This document shows positions 46,313 to 57,059 of a stretch of 64,000 nt of DNA, in pieces. Made by a program: the position numbers and the translations under genes. How positions within the stretch are numbered: position 1 is the first letter of the stretch; each line of letters opens with the position of its first letter. This DNA is from Arthonia radiata (taxonomy: Eukaryota; Ascomycota; Arthoniomycetes; Arthoniales; Arthoniaceae), in the NCBI GenBank assembly GCA_002989075.1, contig PSQN01000006.1:2059018-2123017 (forward strand), in the 5' to 3' direction. The notes beneath the pieces are model-generated. The model had not been told where the DNA came from. It saw only the letters and a program-made list of their open reading frames with translations, and did not search any database.

Positions 46313-46784
46313 TGTAACGCCGGTCGCTGGAAGGACCGAACTAAGGCTTACTTACTTTGTGTACTTATCGACCTTAGTGGTAGGTGTCTTGTGTGCTAGA
46401 GACTGAAAGGCAGGAGAGGCGAGACAGATTATAGAGGGTGAGAGGGGCTTAATTAAAGTAGACAGAAGGTAAAGCACGTTACCTGAATATAGTTAAGAAA
46501 CTTATATTTAGATGTTAAGTTAATAAACTAAAGTCTATCCTAAGGTTAGCTATTAGTTTAGCTATATAATCTAAGGTACATAGAGAAGTTTCTCTATGTC
46601 TGTTAATCTCGATAATACTTATATCGGGTTTATAAGGAATGTAGGCTCTTATAGCCGTCTTGTTCGATAATGCCTACGGCGGGTTTATAGGCTTAGTCGG
46701 GAATAATACTGGTAGGGCTGAGATAACTGGCGGTGGTTGATGCTTGGGTGCACGCTAGGCCGTTTAGGGCTAGTGCCCGTAACA
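46313..46784 (-). repeat. LTR (5' LTR of the Gypsy element), 472 bp
   Basis: Begins TGTAACGCCGG and ends CCCGTAACA on the plus strand. It is flanked outside by CTTAA, the partner of CTCGG before the other LTR; the two differ only by C-to-T and G-to-A steps, so they fit one 5-bp target duplication altered by RIP. Confidence 0.93.
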
Positions 46785-46789
46785 CTTAA

Positions 46790-49569
46790 GTATAGTTTAG
46801 AACATAAAATTAATATAGTATTAAACTTTAAGACTATTTATATATAATTATAAAGCTTAAGCTATAAGAAAGCTAAAATAAGACTTATATAGAGAGAAAA
46901 TATAGAATTATTCTAATAGACTAAGAAAAACTACTTATATAGACTAAAACTTTAGCTGAATAAAAGACAGAAAACTATAAGAAGACTACTTAAACTAACG
47001 CCGAAGTTAGTATAGATCGGCGGTATAATACTACTTAACCTAGCCGCAACTACTATCGACACGGTTCTAAATCTAATTAATTAGACTTACTAAAGCTAGC
47101 TTATAAGAGGCCTTATTTATAAGCGGCTAAGGGCTATATAATTCTATATTAGAATCGAAGCTCTAACGTAGCGTCTTAATATACTTAAAATTGTTAGTAT
47201 TGACCTACTCGATCGACTTAGTATCTAGACCGCGCTGCCAGACCTATAGCTAAACGTAAAAGGTGTGAAGTAGAGTAAGATAGTCGTTACAGAAAGACTC
47301 TTTATTATCTTAGACGTCCTTGCTAAAGGTTAAGAAGAAGTTAGTACGTACGAGAAGGTTGTAGGTACGTCTCTACCGAGTAGAAACCTAGTATACGTTA
47401 ATACAGGGTTAATTAGTATCTAAGATAGAGAAGTATTAGACTTACTATCTTATACTTGTCTTCTAACCTTTTAATACTAGTACAGCGAGTATACTTAACG
47501 TACTATCTTTTAGGCTACTTACAGATCTAGTTCTCGTAATACTTAAAATTAGAGTTTGTAGAAGGACTACTACGTACAGCTATATTGCTAAACAAGGTCT
47601 TTATATAACAGTAGCATACTAAGACGTAAGCCTCTAGCTAAGACTAAATTAACGTAGATACGGCGCAAAAAGTAGAATTTAAGAAGGTAGACCGGCAAAA
47701 CTTTATAGGCGACTCGGACTTATAAGCAGTACCACGGTAATAGAGAGAACGAACGATCTTATTATCGTTAAAGTCGTCTTTACGGACGTAACGCTTTTAA
47801 TAAGCTAAAATACTAACATTTAGACTAAAATAAAGTAATAAGAGATAGTAGACTTATAAGAAGTTATAAGAGTTAGAGATACGCTATCTAGTTTAAGAGA
47901 GCGTAGACTAAGAAAAGCTGTAAATAATTTAAAAATTAGTAAAGTAATCTTAAAAGCTTTCTTCTTGCAAGCGTTATAAAGAAGAGCTTTAAGATTAACA
48001 GCAGCTTTAAAGTCCTTAATGCTGTAAGTTAAGCGGCAAGTTGGCGCTTTAAAAGAGCTCGCTCTAGTAGCGGGTTTGTTGATAGAATTAAAATTCGATA
48101 TAGTAAAGATTGTAAAGGCGAATTAAAGGCAATTTAACACTAAATTAGCTATAAACTTATTATCTAAGAAGAGAAGTAAAGGTCTATTAGAGAAAAAAAG
48201 CTTATAAGCTAAGTAGAAGAGTATAATAATATTAAAGAAAAAAAGAGAAAGTTTAAAAAAGCAAGAGCCTTATTTTATATCTATTGTTAGATACCGATAA
48301 CAAAGCTTCCGCCTATAGGTACTAATATAGGAGTAAAGAAGCCTATTTATATAAATTACTACTACCTATAGGGGCAATTAATTAGTAAAAGCGTGCATAA
48401 GAGTATATAAAAGAACGTAAAATTAGGTAAAAATAATATACAACCTTACTACCGAGCTTATAACTTAGGCTCGAAAGCTTTAAATTAAAAGTAAAGCTCA
48501 GCACTATAACTCGGTACTACAGAAAACTAGCACTAAACGACGCGTAGAATAACAGTAAGCAATATTACTCTTTTTCCGACTAAACGTAGATATAAGCTAG
48601 CGAATTTTTAACGAGGTTGTTACTCTACGTAAGACGATAAATAAAAGGTACGATAGAGATAGCGGATTGCATTTAAATTGAGGGCGATTCTCTTTAAGGG
48701 AGAAGGTAGTTATAATACATAAACGTCCCGATAGCAAATTAAGACAGAATGTTGTCTATTTGGGAAGGCTACGATCCTAAAAGAATATCTTTTCTCTAGT
48801 AAACGCATCTCTTTCTAGTCTTCTTAATAATTAGCTTAAACACCAGTAGAGCCTATTTAGACCCTTTTTGCCACCTAACTGCTCCCTGTCTTACACCTAG
48901 ATTACACTTTTACCTAGTTTCTATAGGATATACTGGCGCCTCTATAGTTTAAAGCTAAAGTATACTTCGTTGCTAAAGTAAATAGACTTCTAGTCTTATT
49001 TATAGAGATATTAGTTAAGTATAAAGATAGCAAAGTCCTTTCTCTTTTGTCTTAGTATAGAAGCTATCTACGCCTTTCGATAGGCAATATAGCGGCTCTA
49101 GTCTTTTTAGCCTATCGTACAATAAAGCGTATAACTAGAGACATTAAGATTAGCTTTAAAAGTAAGCTAATTCTATATTAAAGAGCGACCTTAGAAGCTA
49201 TAAGAGGAGACAATCTATTTACACTCTTAAAGCTTTTTTAACGGTACCGATAACAGCCTTCTATACGTTTCTTTATAGTTCTTTTAATTGTGCGCTATTC
49301 TATCGGCCTTACTATCTACTATCCTTATGGTGGATCGCTATAGTACGCCTAATCAATTATAAAGATCTTATTTACAACGCGTCGCAGATATAGGTCTGTT
49401 ATACTTAAATTTATAGACTACTTAGCAGATTTTTAACTTTTGCGGCGTATTATAGTTCTTACTAGATACGCGAGAGGCTCTTTTATCTAGTTTGTTAGCT
49501 TTTAAGCGCGTTACCGATATAGTTATTAGATGATTAAATTAGAAAGTTAGGATTGTAGGATAATTAGCA
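46790..49569. other. Right arm of the DNA transposon, degraded coding remains
   Basis: AT-rich sequence without any usable reading frame. Short plus-strand stretches near 47280-47420 keep a protein-like composition between stops, which hints that a transposase gene lay here on the plus strand. I could not assign a family. Confidence 0.4.
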
Positions 49570-49609
49570 TGCCAAGCTTTTGGTGAGCCGCTATTTTTGT
49601 CCACCGCGT
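49570..49609 (-). repeat. Terminal inverted repeat, right
   Basis: Ends GGTGAGCCGCTATTTTTG then TCCACCGCGT; the inverted partner of 38670-38709. Confidence 0.9.
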
Positions 49610-49616
49610 GCGTGAC
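49610..49616. repeat. Target-site duplication, right copy (GCGTGAC)
   Basis: Identical to 38663-38669 and directly adjacent to the right TIR. Confidence 0.8.
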
Positions 49617-49754
49617 TCGCCTCGAAGCCAACTAATAGGGTTGGCCGCCTTCACCTCCTCCAACTCTACTTGACACGTATCCTGCACTTGACCTCGACAT
49701 CGAGCGTAATCATTGCGAGAGGCATATCTTCGCATTCAACACCGAAGCGTCGTG

Positions 49755-51600
49755 ATGGCGCTCATCCAGACAAGTCTCATATGGGTCACCTACGCCGTCG
49801 CCATCGCCCTGCTCCTCGCAATAGCCAGCATCTTTGTCTACATATATCAAAAACCACGCGAGCGAGCTTTCTCAGTCACAACAGTCTGTATATTTACTGT
49901 CTCGGCCTTGCTCGCTACTGTTCTGTTACTCCCAGTAGACGTTGCATTGGTTTCCTCCACGGTCTCTTCCAAAACTGGCACTAGGAAGGATTGGGCAACG
50001 CAAGACAGAGTGGACAACATTGTCTATGTTCTCAAGATCGTTTACTATGCACTCTATTCGCTGGACGCGGTTCTATGCCTGCTCGTCGTACCCTTCACGT
50101 ATTTCCTTTACGAAGAGTACGACGAGGTCGAAGCTTCAGAAGGCCGCCAGTCATTTTCAAGCCGATTTGTCGGCGCTTGCAAATACACCCTCGCGTTTCT
50201 AGTACTCTGCGTAGTGCTGTTCCTTGTTGGCTTCTTCATTCCGGCCGCGACATACGAGAAGCAGAAAGGACGTCACCTGGACTACTTCAAGGACCTGTTG
50301 ACGGAGAATCGTAGGTGCCTCGATCGGACCGCGAGTATAACCTGCTGATTCTCTACCAGGAGGGGAGAGAGCCCTTACATTCGGTTTGGGTCTGTTGATG
50401 ACCCTTGGCACCCTTGTCTACGTTCTGTATACTGGTAGTGGGCTTGCACTACTTCCCGTGACTCTGATCAAGTCAACACCTTCTATATCGGCGCCCACCT
50501 TGGCCGCTACCACCCACTCCGAGCTTGAACAGAACCGCGAACGCCAGCGCCAGCTAGAGGCTCGCAACGAGGGGCGACCAGATGGACCAGGTAATGGGTC
50601 ATGAGCCGGTACACATGTACTTATTGCTAATGCTGCTTCAGACGCCCGTGACAACCGCGAACTAGAAGCCCTGGTCCGAGATGAGCAGACTCTCGTTCGC
50701 CGCGAGCGCCTTGCAGCCGAGACAAGCGGCGAAGGTCACATCTTGGTCAAAGCATGGACGAAGACTGAAGCATTTTTCAGACCTATTAAACTATTGGGCG
50801 GACTCTTCCTCTTGTTCGTTGCGATCGTTATCTGGGTAAGCATGCTCATTACGGCCATCGACAAAGTCAAGAACTCCGTCTGCAAACAGCATTGTGGGTA
50901 TCTGCTCGCAAACGTCAACGTCTTCCAGCCAATCAACTTCATCTTCGTTCTGTCCGCGAAGGTCTTTCCGATCGACTACGTTCTGTTCCTACTTCTGGTG
51001 CTCTTCCTCTATTCGGCCTCTGTCATCGGAATCGCGACAGTTGGGATCCGCTTCTTGTGGGTCATTCTCTTCAAAATCCGCAAAGGGAAGACCTCGCCGC
51101 AGGCCATGCTTATGGCGACCGTCTTGCTGGCTCTAATGGTCCTCGCCATCAATTACGCCATTGCCATGATCATCGCGCCACAGTACACCACGTATGGCCC
51201 GCAGACCTTTTGCGACCGCCGTGATCTTGATTGCTCGAACGACAAGCAATCGATCAAATCCTGCTCTGAGCTCAGCCGAAGTACCAAAGCGAGCTCTGTC
51301 TGTACACCAAGCATGGTCAGCGTGTTCATCAATAGTATTACGGTCAACTTTCCCGTCTTTGGCGCCATCTGCTTCTGGGCGCAGTTTGCTTTCTTGGGTG
51401 TCTACATGATCACAGCCTTGACGACCCTCTTCCGTGCTCCGAGACTGGACACCGATGAGTTAGATGAAGATCTTGAGGATGAGGAGGAAGAGGGCTTGCT
51501 GAGTACTACTGGTCGAAGATTCAACGCCGCTTGGCAGGATGTGACGGGCCGTGCTCGAAGAAACAACCCTGGACCGGGTGGTTATGGTACCACTGGCTGA
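49755..51600 (+). CDS. LMBD1/LMBR1-type membrane protein, probable lysosomal cobalamin transporter
   Basis: Three exons: 49755-50310, 50360-50590, 50642-51600; introns of 49 and 51 nt, both phase 1; 581 aa. About nine transmembrane helices, starting with [24 protein letters not shown]1 hallmarks are [10 protein letters not shown] after helix 2, YFLYEEYDE after helix 4, [20 protein letters not shown] and the cytosolic loop with [15 protein letters not shown]. The tail is acidic ([16 protein letters not shown]). Animal LMBRD1 works with ABCD4 in vacuolar/lysosomal cobalamin export; fungal homologs carry the same label, but most fungi do not use cobalamin, so the real cargo is uncertain. The ATG lies 146 bp from the transposon edge. 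Confidence 0.88.
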
Positions 51601-51751
51601 AGATCTCAGTGCGAGCCTGGACTCAATTTTGTACAGCCGATGTTACGTTGTTCCATAGCTCATATTGCTACTGGTATGAGACATAAGCCGCGGGATTTCA
51701 ATGGTATATCTTAATAGCTATGCGTTAGGTAAATTTTTCCACCACTGTAGC

Positions 51752-53129
51752 TTATCCGGCGCCAACTCTAACCTTTTTCTTGCGCTCTCTTGCTTTCTGT
51801 TCACGTCGCCGCTTCTTTTTCGGGCTCTCATACAGCATAGCTTTGTGACGACGCTCTTCCGGACCCGCACTCTCGCCCTTATGGCCTTCATCCCAACATC
51901 GATCACAATACAGCTCGCCATCACAATCAATGCACTGTAATGTCGCTTCATCGAGACAGATGTCACACCAAGTCTCCACATCCTCATCTGATGGTACAGA
52001 AGGGTCTGACTGTGGCTTTGAAGTGGGTTGAAACGTAGGCGCTGCGGGCAGTGCGAAGGAAGCTTGCTCTTCTTGACTAGAGCGCTACGTGTCAGCACAA
52101 CGCGTTCTTCGAGAGCGCATACACGAGTTTGTTTTGCTATCATAACGAGCTTGTTCGGACAGCGCCTCCATCCGAACGACTAAAAGCCCCTCAGAAAACA
52201 GCAGAAGAACCGGCGTAAGGGCTGTACACTTGCCTAGAGCGATACGTGTTAGCACAATGCATTTGCGATAGCACACACGTAAAAGTTTTTAGCTTCTAGA
52301 ATGGGCGTATTCGGACAGCGCCTCCAAGTCAATGACTGAAAGCCCCTGAAGGAACAATAGAAGAAACAGTGTGGAGGCTGTAGACTTACCTTTGATCGGG
52401 TAGCTTTGGGAGCTCAGTAGGTGCAGCTGGAAGAACTAGATCATGTAACTTTCCGTTCTCTTCGCCATCAGCCATGCCATTTGATTGCCTTTGAGACTTA
52501 TCAAGTGCATCGTCGTCACCGTCTTGTACGCCGAGGGTAACCTCTTCCAATGCTTTTCGAACGAAATCGTCAGCTTCGCTGTCCTCATTAGTCCCTTCTC
52601 CGTTCGCGGCTTGAACGACATCTTCGACAACTTTCGCGTCTTCATCAAAATCTTTAGCGTTCTTATCGTATGATTGAAGGTTCCCATAGTTCGAAGCCTC
52701 AGTATCCTCTGACTCGGAACGCTTTAGCGCTTCCTTGGCTTCCTTCATCACACCACGCGCATGCCCGGCTTCGACCCTTTCTCTTCTCCAATCTTGAACA
52801 CCTACAGCACTTTTCACATCACCCAATTGAAGGTCAGCTAACACGTCTTCTAAGGAAGCACCAGTCTCATCGAACGTATCGAGGTCGTCGAATTCGGCGT
52901 CTAAAGCCTCCGAATGTGCTACCGCTCCTACTGCGGCTGGGTCATTGCATGTATGCCCGCCGCTCAAAGCAGCAAAGCGAGTCGAGAGATCAGACGCTGC
53001 GTCTCTTGATTGCGATTGGGACCCTTTGTGCAGGTGGAGTAGAGGATTAGTGGGGCGTGCACTGAGCGAAGAAGGCTTCAAAGCGTTGAGCCTCTTCAAA
53101 AGGGAATTGATGTCGCTGTCTTCCCCCAT
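51752..53129 (-). CDS. ZFYVE19/ANCHR-like zinc-finger protein
   Basis: Exons 53129-52390 and 52076-51752 (phase 2), 354 aa. The start chosen is the ATG of MGEDSDINSLLKRLNALKPS; a non-ATG upstream extension is open but unlikely. The N terminus resembles the MIM-like start of abscission/NoCut regulators. The acidic middle contains an EFDDLDTFDE-type patch. The C-terminal B-box-like finger reads CDICLDEATLQCIDCDGELY then CDRCWDEGH, followed by a Lys/Arg-rich tail. Animal ANCHR delays abscission through ESCRT-III and VPS4; the fungal role is not established. Its only intron (313 nt) is two tandem copies of one intron unit (separate entry). Divergent from UBA3. Confidence 0.75.
52077..52389 (-). 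other. Tandemly duplicated intron (two units of about 157 nt)
   Basis: Unit A (52389-52234, 156 nt) begins GTAAGT and ends CGCTCTAG. Unit B (52233-52077, 157 nt) begins GCAAGT and ends CGCTCTAG. They align over their whole length at roughly 70% identity with a perfect shared core GGAGGCGCTGTCCGAA, and meet with no base between them. Removing both restores the frame. Confidence 0.8.
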
Positions 53130-53459
53130 CCCAACAGTAACAACACTGTAATTATCTACTAGGCCAGCAACCTTGATATATTTCGCAGCTACACTACTCG
53201 TCGTTTCCCCAGATCTTGGCACCTTGGCAGACACATAAGGCTCAGACAGGGGCGGAAACGGCTGACTAAGGTGGATCGACGTCAATTAGGTGAACAGCTT
53301 GCTTGAGAAAAGACTGTCCTGTGATTTCCTTCGTTGCCACTTAGCACTTATTGGGTATCCCGGTACTTCCAGCCCTAGAGAGTCATTTTGATGCTGGATG
53401 TTTGCAAGTAGTTCACTCGCATATCCCTCAGGGCAGCTGCAGCGGATATGAACGGCAGC
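53130..53459. promoter_or_regulatory. Divergent promoter region ANCHR-like gene / UBA3
   Basis: 330 bases between divergent start codons. An open but non-ATG extension of the ANCHR-like frame runs to 53285. No other feature seen. Confidence 0.4.
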
Positions 53460-54998
53460 ATGGAGCCAGACAATCCGTTCGAAAGTCCTAAGTGGTACAC
53501 ACCATCTGCCTCATGAGAAACGCGGCTACTCGACAGTGCTGATACACCATCAGGAAACATCTCAACAACGTGCTTGCTCGCCCAGGTCCATTCACAGATC
53601 CCGACTGGTCGCCGTATCAGATCATACAGGTCGCCAAAATCTTGTGAGCAAGAGTGGAACCTGCTCACAGAAGAGACGGACAGCTGACACAAGCGACTAG
53701 GGTGATGTATGGTCGACCTTTCCTCATAACTCTATGGAGACTGACAAGCATCAGCGGCGCTGGCGGCCTAGGATGCGAGATCCTCAAGAACCTCGCATTG
53801 TCGGGCTTCAAGGACATCCATGTAATCGACATGGGTATGTCGCGCATTCCTTCACAAGCTTCTCACAGAGCTAAAACAAGTCGCAGATACCATCGATGTC
53901 TCCAACCTTAATCGTCAATTCCTCTTCCGCCAGACAGATATTGGGCAGCCCAAAGCTTCGACTGCGGCAGCTTTCGTGCAGCGAAGATGCCCCGGGGTCA
54001 ACATCGTTCCGCATGTGGGCAAGATTCAGGACTTTGATGACGACTTTTATGCTCAGTTCACGTTGGTGATCTGTGGCCTCGACAGTATAGAGGCGCGTCG
54101 ATGGATCAACGCGAAGCTAGTTGAGCTTACTAACGATAACCCAACCGACCCATCCATGATAAAGCCCCTCGTTGATGGAGGTACAGAGGGTTTCAAGGGG
54201 CAGGCTCGTGTCGTCTACCCCGGCATGACGTCCTGCATCGAATGCCAGCTGGACATGCACGCACCGCGTCAGCAAGTACCCCTCTGCACCATCGCGACCA
54301 TCCCGAGACAGCCACAGCACTGCATTGAGTGGGCACATCAGATCGGCTGGCCACAAGAGCGCAAAGAAGAGACGTTGGATACTGACAACCCAGATCACGT
54401 CTCGTGGCTGTTCGACAAAGCAGCAAATCGCGCGAAAGAGTTCGAAATCACAGGTGTGACATACCAGATGACACAAGGCGTCGTGAAGAACATCATCCCA
54501 GCAATAGCATCCACGAATGCCATTATTGCCGCGTCATGCTGCAACGAAGCCTTCAAGATTATCACTGGCGCTGCACCAGCATTGGGCATGCCTGGCACCC
54601 CCAATTACTCCATGTACACAGGCGACGAAGGCGTCTACACGTACACCTTCGAGCACCAGCGCAAGCCTGAGTGCCCAGTCTGCGCTCCTCCCTCAGATCT
54701 GCCAGTTGACTCAACATGGACATTACAGCAGCTACTAGACCACCTCAGCACTATTGGCGCCGGTGAAGGTGAGACAGGCCAGCGTTTCCAGAACCCCAGC
54801 TTGACCAGTGGCGACCACCAGCTGTTCATGCCGAACCCTCCACAACTCTATGAGATCACGCGGCCGAATCTGAAACGGAAGTTGACGGAGCTTGTGAGCG
54901 ATGGGCAAGAGCTGGCCGTGTCAGATCCAGCGTATCAGAATCAATTCCGATTCCGGTTGACATATCGAGCTAAACGAGCCAAAAGCGATGAAGATTGA
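53460..54998 (+). CDS. UBA3: UBA3, catalytic subunit of the NEDD8-activating enzyme
   Basis: Adenylates NEDD8/Rub1 with its partner Ula1/APPBP1 and passes it to Ubc12 for cullin modification. Four exons: 53460-53494, 53554-53643, 53749-53834, 53887-54998; introns of 59, 105 and 52 nt; 440 aa. The protein starts [20 protein letters not shown]. The ATP-binding [18 protein letters not shown] is at 45-62, [16 protein letters not shown] follows, then the catalytic cysteine in [19 protein letters not shown] (about Cys204). [20 protein letters not shown] and [15 protein letters not shown] close the adenylation fold, and a C-terminal ubiquitin-fold domain ends the chain. The short first exons were placed by splice sites and frame. 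Confidence 0.93.
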
Positions 54999-55328
54999 GA
55001 TTGCCACGCCCGCGGATGAAACGTTCCCTCGACAATCGACCATCAGAGGTATGTCACGTGAGGGTTCGTATTGGGAGAGAGTCAGGCGAAGCACAACAGC
55101 TCTTCTTGAAGATTATGATATCGTCATGAATATAGACAAATGAGCAACAGCATGCCATAATGGCAATCATGCCTCGTGCTTCCTCACCGACCGTGATAGA
55201 GCCAATGCCCTATCCACATTCATTTACGAGTATCCTGCTCACAGCATGATCAATCACTCCCTCTGACACTATGTTAGCATTGCGGCATTCTATCTAAACG
55301 GCCATGCATCAGGCTCTGCTACCAGTCT
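54999..55328. terminator. Convergent 3' region UBA3 / coiled-coil gene
   Basis: 330 bases between convergent 3' ends. No ORF or RNA gene seen. Confidence 0.4.
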
Positions 55329-57059
55329 TCAAGCATTCTCGCCCTTCTTGGCCTCAGGCTTACCCTCAGCCTTGGTCCGCGTAGGCAAGTCACTCCACTG
55401 GATGTGCCATCCTCTCGCTTGCTCCACGTTTCCACTGATATCGATCATCAAGCCCTCCTTCTGCTCTACCTCATCATCTTCCATCTCTTCATCTCCGCCA
55501 TTTTCGTCTTCAGAGTCCTGACACACCTCGCAATCACATTCCTCTTCATTGTCTTCCATCGCGTCCACCTCTTCCACTTCCACACTATCCTCTGCAGCCT
55601 CGGCTTCACCCTCCAGATCATCACACACCTCCCACATACCTGTCTCTTCCATCCGCTTCTTATGGTCTTCGAGCTGCGTCCGTACTTCTCGTGCCTCTTC
55701 GCGAGCTCTCTGGTAGTCGATCTGCGCCGCGTCACGCTGTGACCGCATGTCGCCCCACTGCCACTCGCGGTGTACGAGCATTGTGCGAGTGCTGGCTAGA
55801 TCCTGCTTCAATCCCGATATCGTGTTCTCTAATACAGTGACTTTGACGGGATACTCCTCCAGCTTCATGGCACGCCAGTGGCCAGCTTCCTCGCGGAGTT
55901 TGAGGAGAAGGTTGGCCTATATGGTCGATGTCAGTTCATGTGACGATCTTGTAGTGATCTCCAGGATATTCATGGGACACGCACCTCGTCCAACTCCGCT
56001 AGTCGATCCTCGGACTCGTAGTTCGCATCAATGTATTTCTGTGTCATTACTGCAATCTCATCCTCGAGCTTCGAAACGAGGATTTGGTATGCTTCACGAT
56101 CCTTCTCGAGATTGGTGGCATCACGCTCAAGCGACTCCCCCCTGGCTTTCTCGTTGGCGTGAAGATTCAAGTTCTAGAAGCGCAAGTTAGTGGACCAACA
56201 CCAAGCATCAGAGTAGAGGAGTAAGCTTGGACACACATCGTCTAATTCCATCAAGCGGTTCTCAGCTTCGTAATTGGCATCGATATATTGCTTTGTCATG
56301 ACCACGAGCTCGTCTTCGACTTTAGTGAGCTGAATATCGTAGGTTTCGCATCGCTTCTGAAGTGTGAGTGCGGCGTGCTCGAACGACTATTCGTTCAGTC
56401 AGCACTGCTCAAGATGCGAGACCGTTAATCAACACGCGAGTGTCTCCCTGAGATTAGGCACACACGCTACTTCTAGAGCCAAAGACACTTTCAGCCGACG
56501 GGAGCCAGTCAAGCGCTGGCTGCTGCAACGCTCTGGACGCGCGCAGTGGATGGAGAAATCAGGTCTGCACGCATAGTGTATGAAACCCTGCAGCAAGCAC
56601 TCCGCCATCCACATCGGCGACTTGGCGCACCTCCGCATGGAGGATGAGATTAATCAAGCGCGATTCAATGTCGACTCACCTTGTTCCCCTCCTTAAGTTT
56701 TGCTTGCTCCTCCAGTAGCTTGATGTTCTCCCTCAAGATTCTAAGGTTGTCTTTTCTCTCGTCGCGCAACGAAACACGCAGGCGCTGCGCCTGGGTCTCT
56801 TTGCCCTCCGAACTGGCCTTCAGAATTCCGTTCTCGGCTTGCAGTGTCGCGATGCGCTCGTTAGCTAATTGAAGTCTGACGCGTGCGTCTGACCTATGTG
56901 TTTCTTTTAGCGAGCGTTTGGAACCCCTCTCGCTGTTACAGATCCTTACTCAGGGCTGCACTTCCGGCACTGGCAGTCAGGACTGTGCGGTGGATTATCG
57001 AGGATGCTCGAAAAAGCGACGTTGCCGACACTCGTAGGGTCGCGTCTGATTGAGAACAT
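55329..57059 (-). CDS. Coiled-coil protein with duplicated exon module, hypothetical
   Basis: Five exons: 57059-56950, 56893-56680, 56386-56237, 56173-55985, 55916-55329; introns of 56, 293, 63 and 68 nt; 416 aa. The N terminus MFSIRRDPTSVGNVAFSSIL leads to a cysteine cluster (CQCRKC), then a long coiled coil. Exons 3 and 4 encode homologous segments: KVEDELVVMTKQYIDANYEA and KLEDEIAVMTQKYIDANYES, each followed by a LMELDD/LAELDE end. The C-terminal part has a second coiled coil and a strongly acidic region with CDCEVCQDSEDE. I do not recognise a named family. Every join keeps the frame (phases 2, 0, 0, 0). Confidence 0.7.

Larger units (their letters stand above)
39440..46784 (-). mobile_element. 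Ty3/Gypsy LTR retrotransposon, decayed, nested in the DNA transposon
   Basis: 7.35 kb, oriented on the minus strand. Parts: 5' LTR 46784-46313; gag region opening near 46270; reverse transcriptase around 43350-42700 with a recognisable YLDDILVYS motif near 42990; RNase H after it; integrase region roughly 42000-40850; an antisense ORF remnant at about 40099-40690; a polypurine tract (AGAAGAGGGGAGA) next to the 3' LTR at 39911-39440. RT before integrase places it in Ty3/Gypsy. It is heavily broken, with dozens of stops of RIP type. The LTRs still pair along their full length without indels, suggesting insertion was not ancient, but RIP makes an LTR-based date unreliable. Confidence 0.92.
38670..49609. 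mobile_element. TIR DNA transposon, unclassified, split by a nested LTR retrotransposon
   Basis: Bounded by 40-bp terminal inverted repeats (38670-38709 and 49570-49609, one transition mismatch) and a 7-bp target duplication. Total 10.9 kb; removing the nested element leaves about 3.6 kb. The left arm is 38670-39439, the right arm about 46785-49609. The sequence is AT rich, full of TAA/TAG triplets and far poorer in G+C than the flanks, the mark of RIP. Coding remains in the right arm are too degraded for me to name a transposase. A 7-bp duplication does not fit Tc1/mariner (TA) or piggyBac (TTAA); hAT- or Dada-like origins are possible but unproven. Probably non-autonomous now. Confidence 0.8.

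Noticed and set aside
38670-49609. Starship or other giant cargo-bearing element
   Set aside because: The island is only about 11 kb, has TIRs, no DUF3435-type captain gene was seen, and all the sequence is explained by two ordinary transposons.
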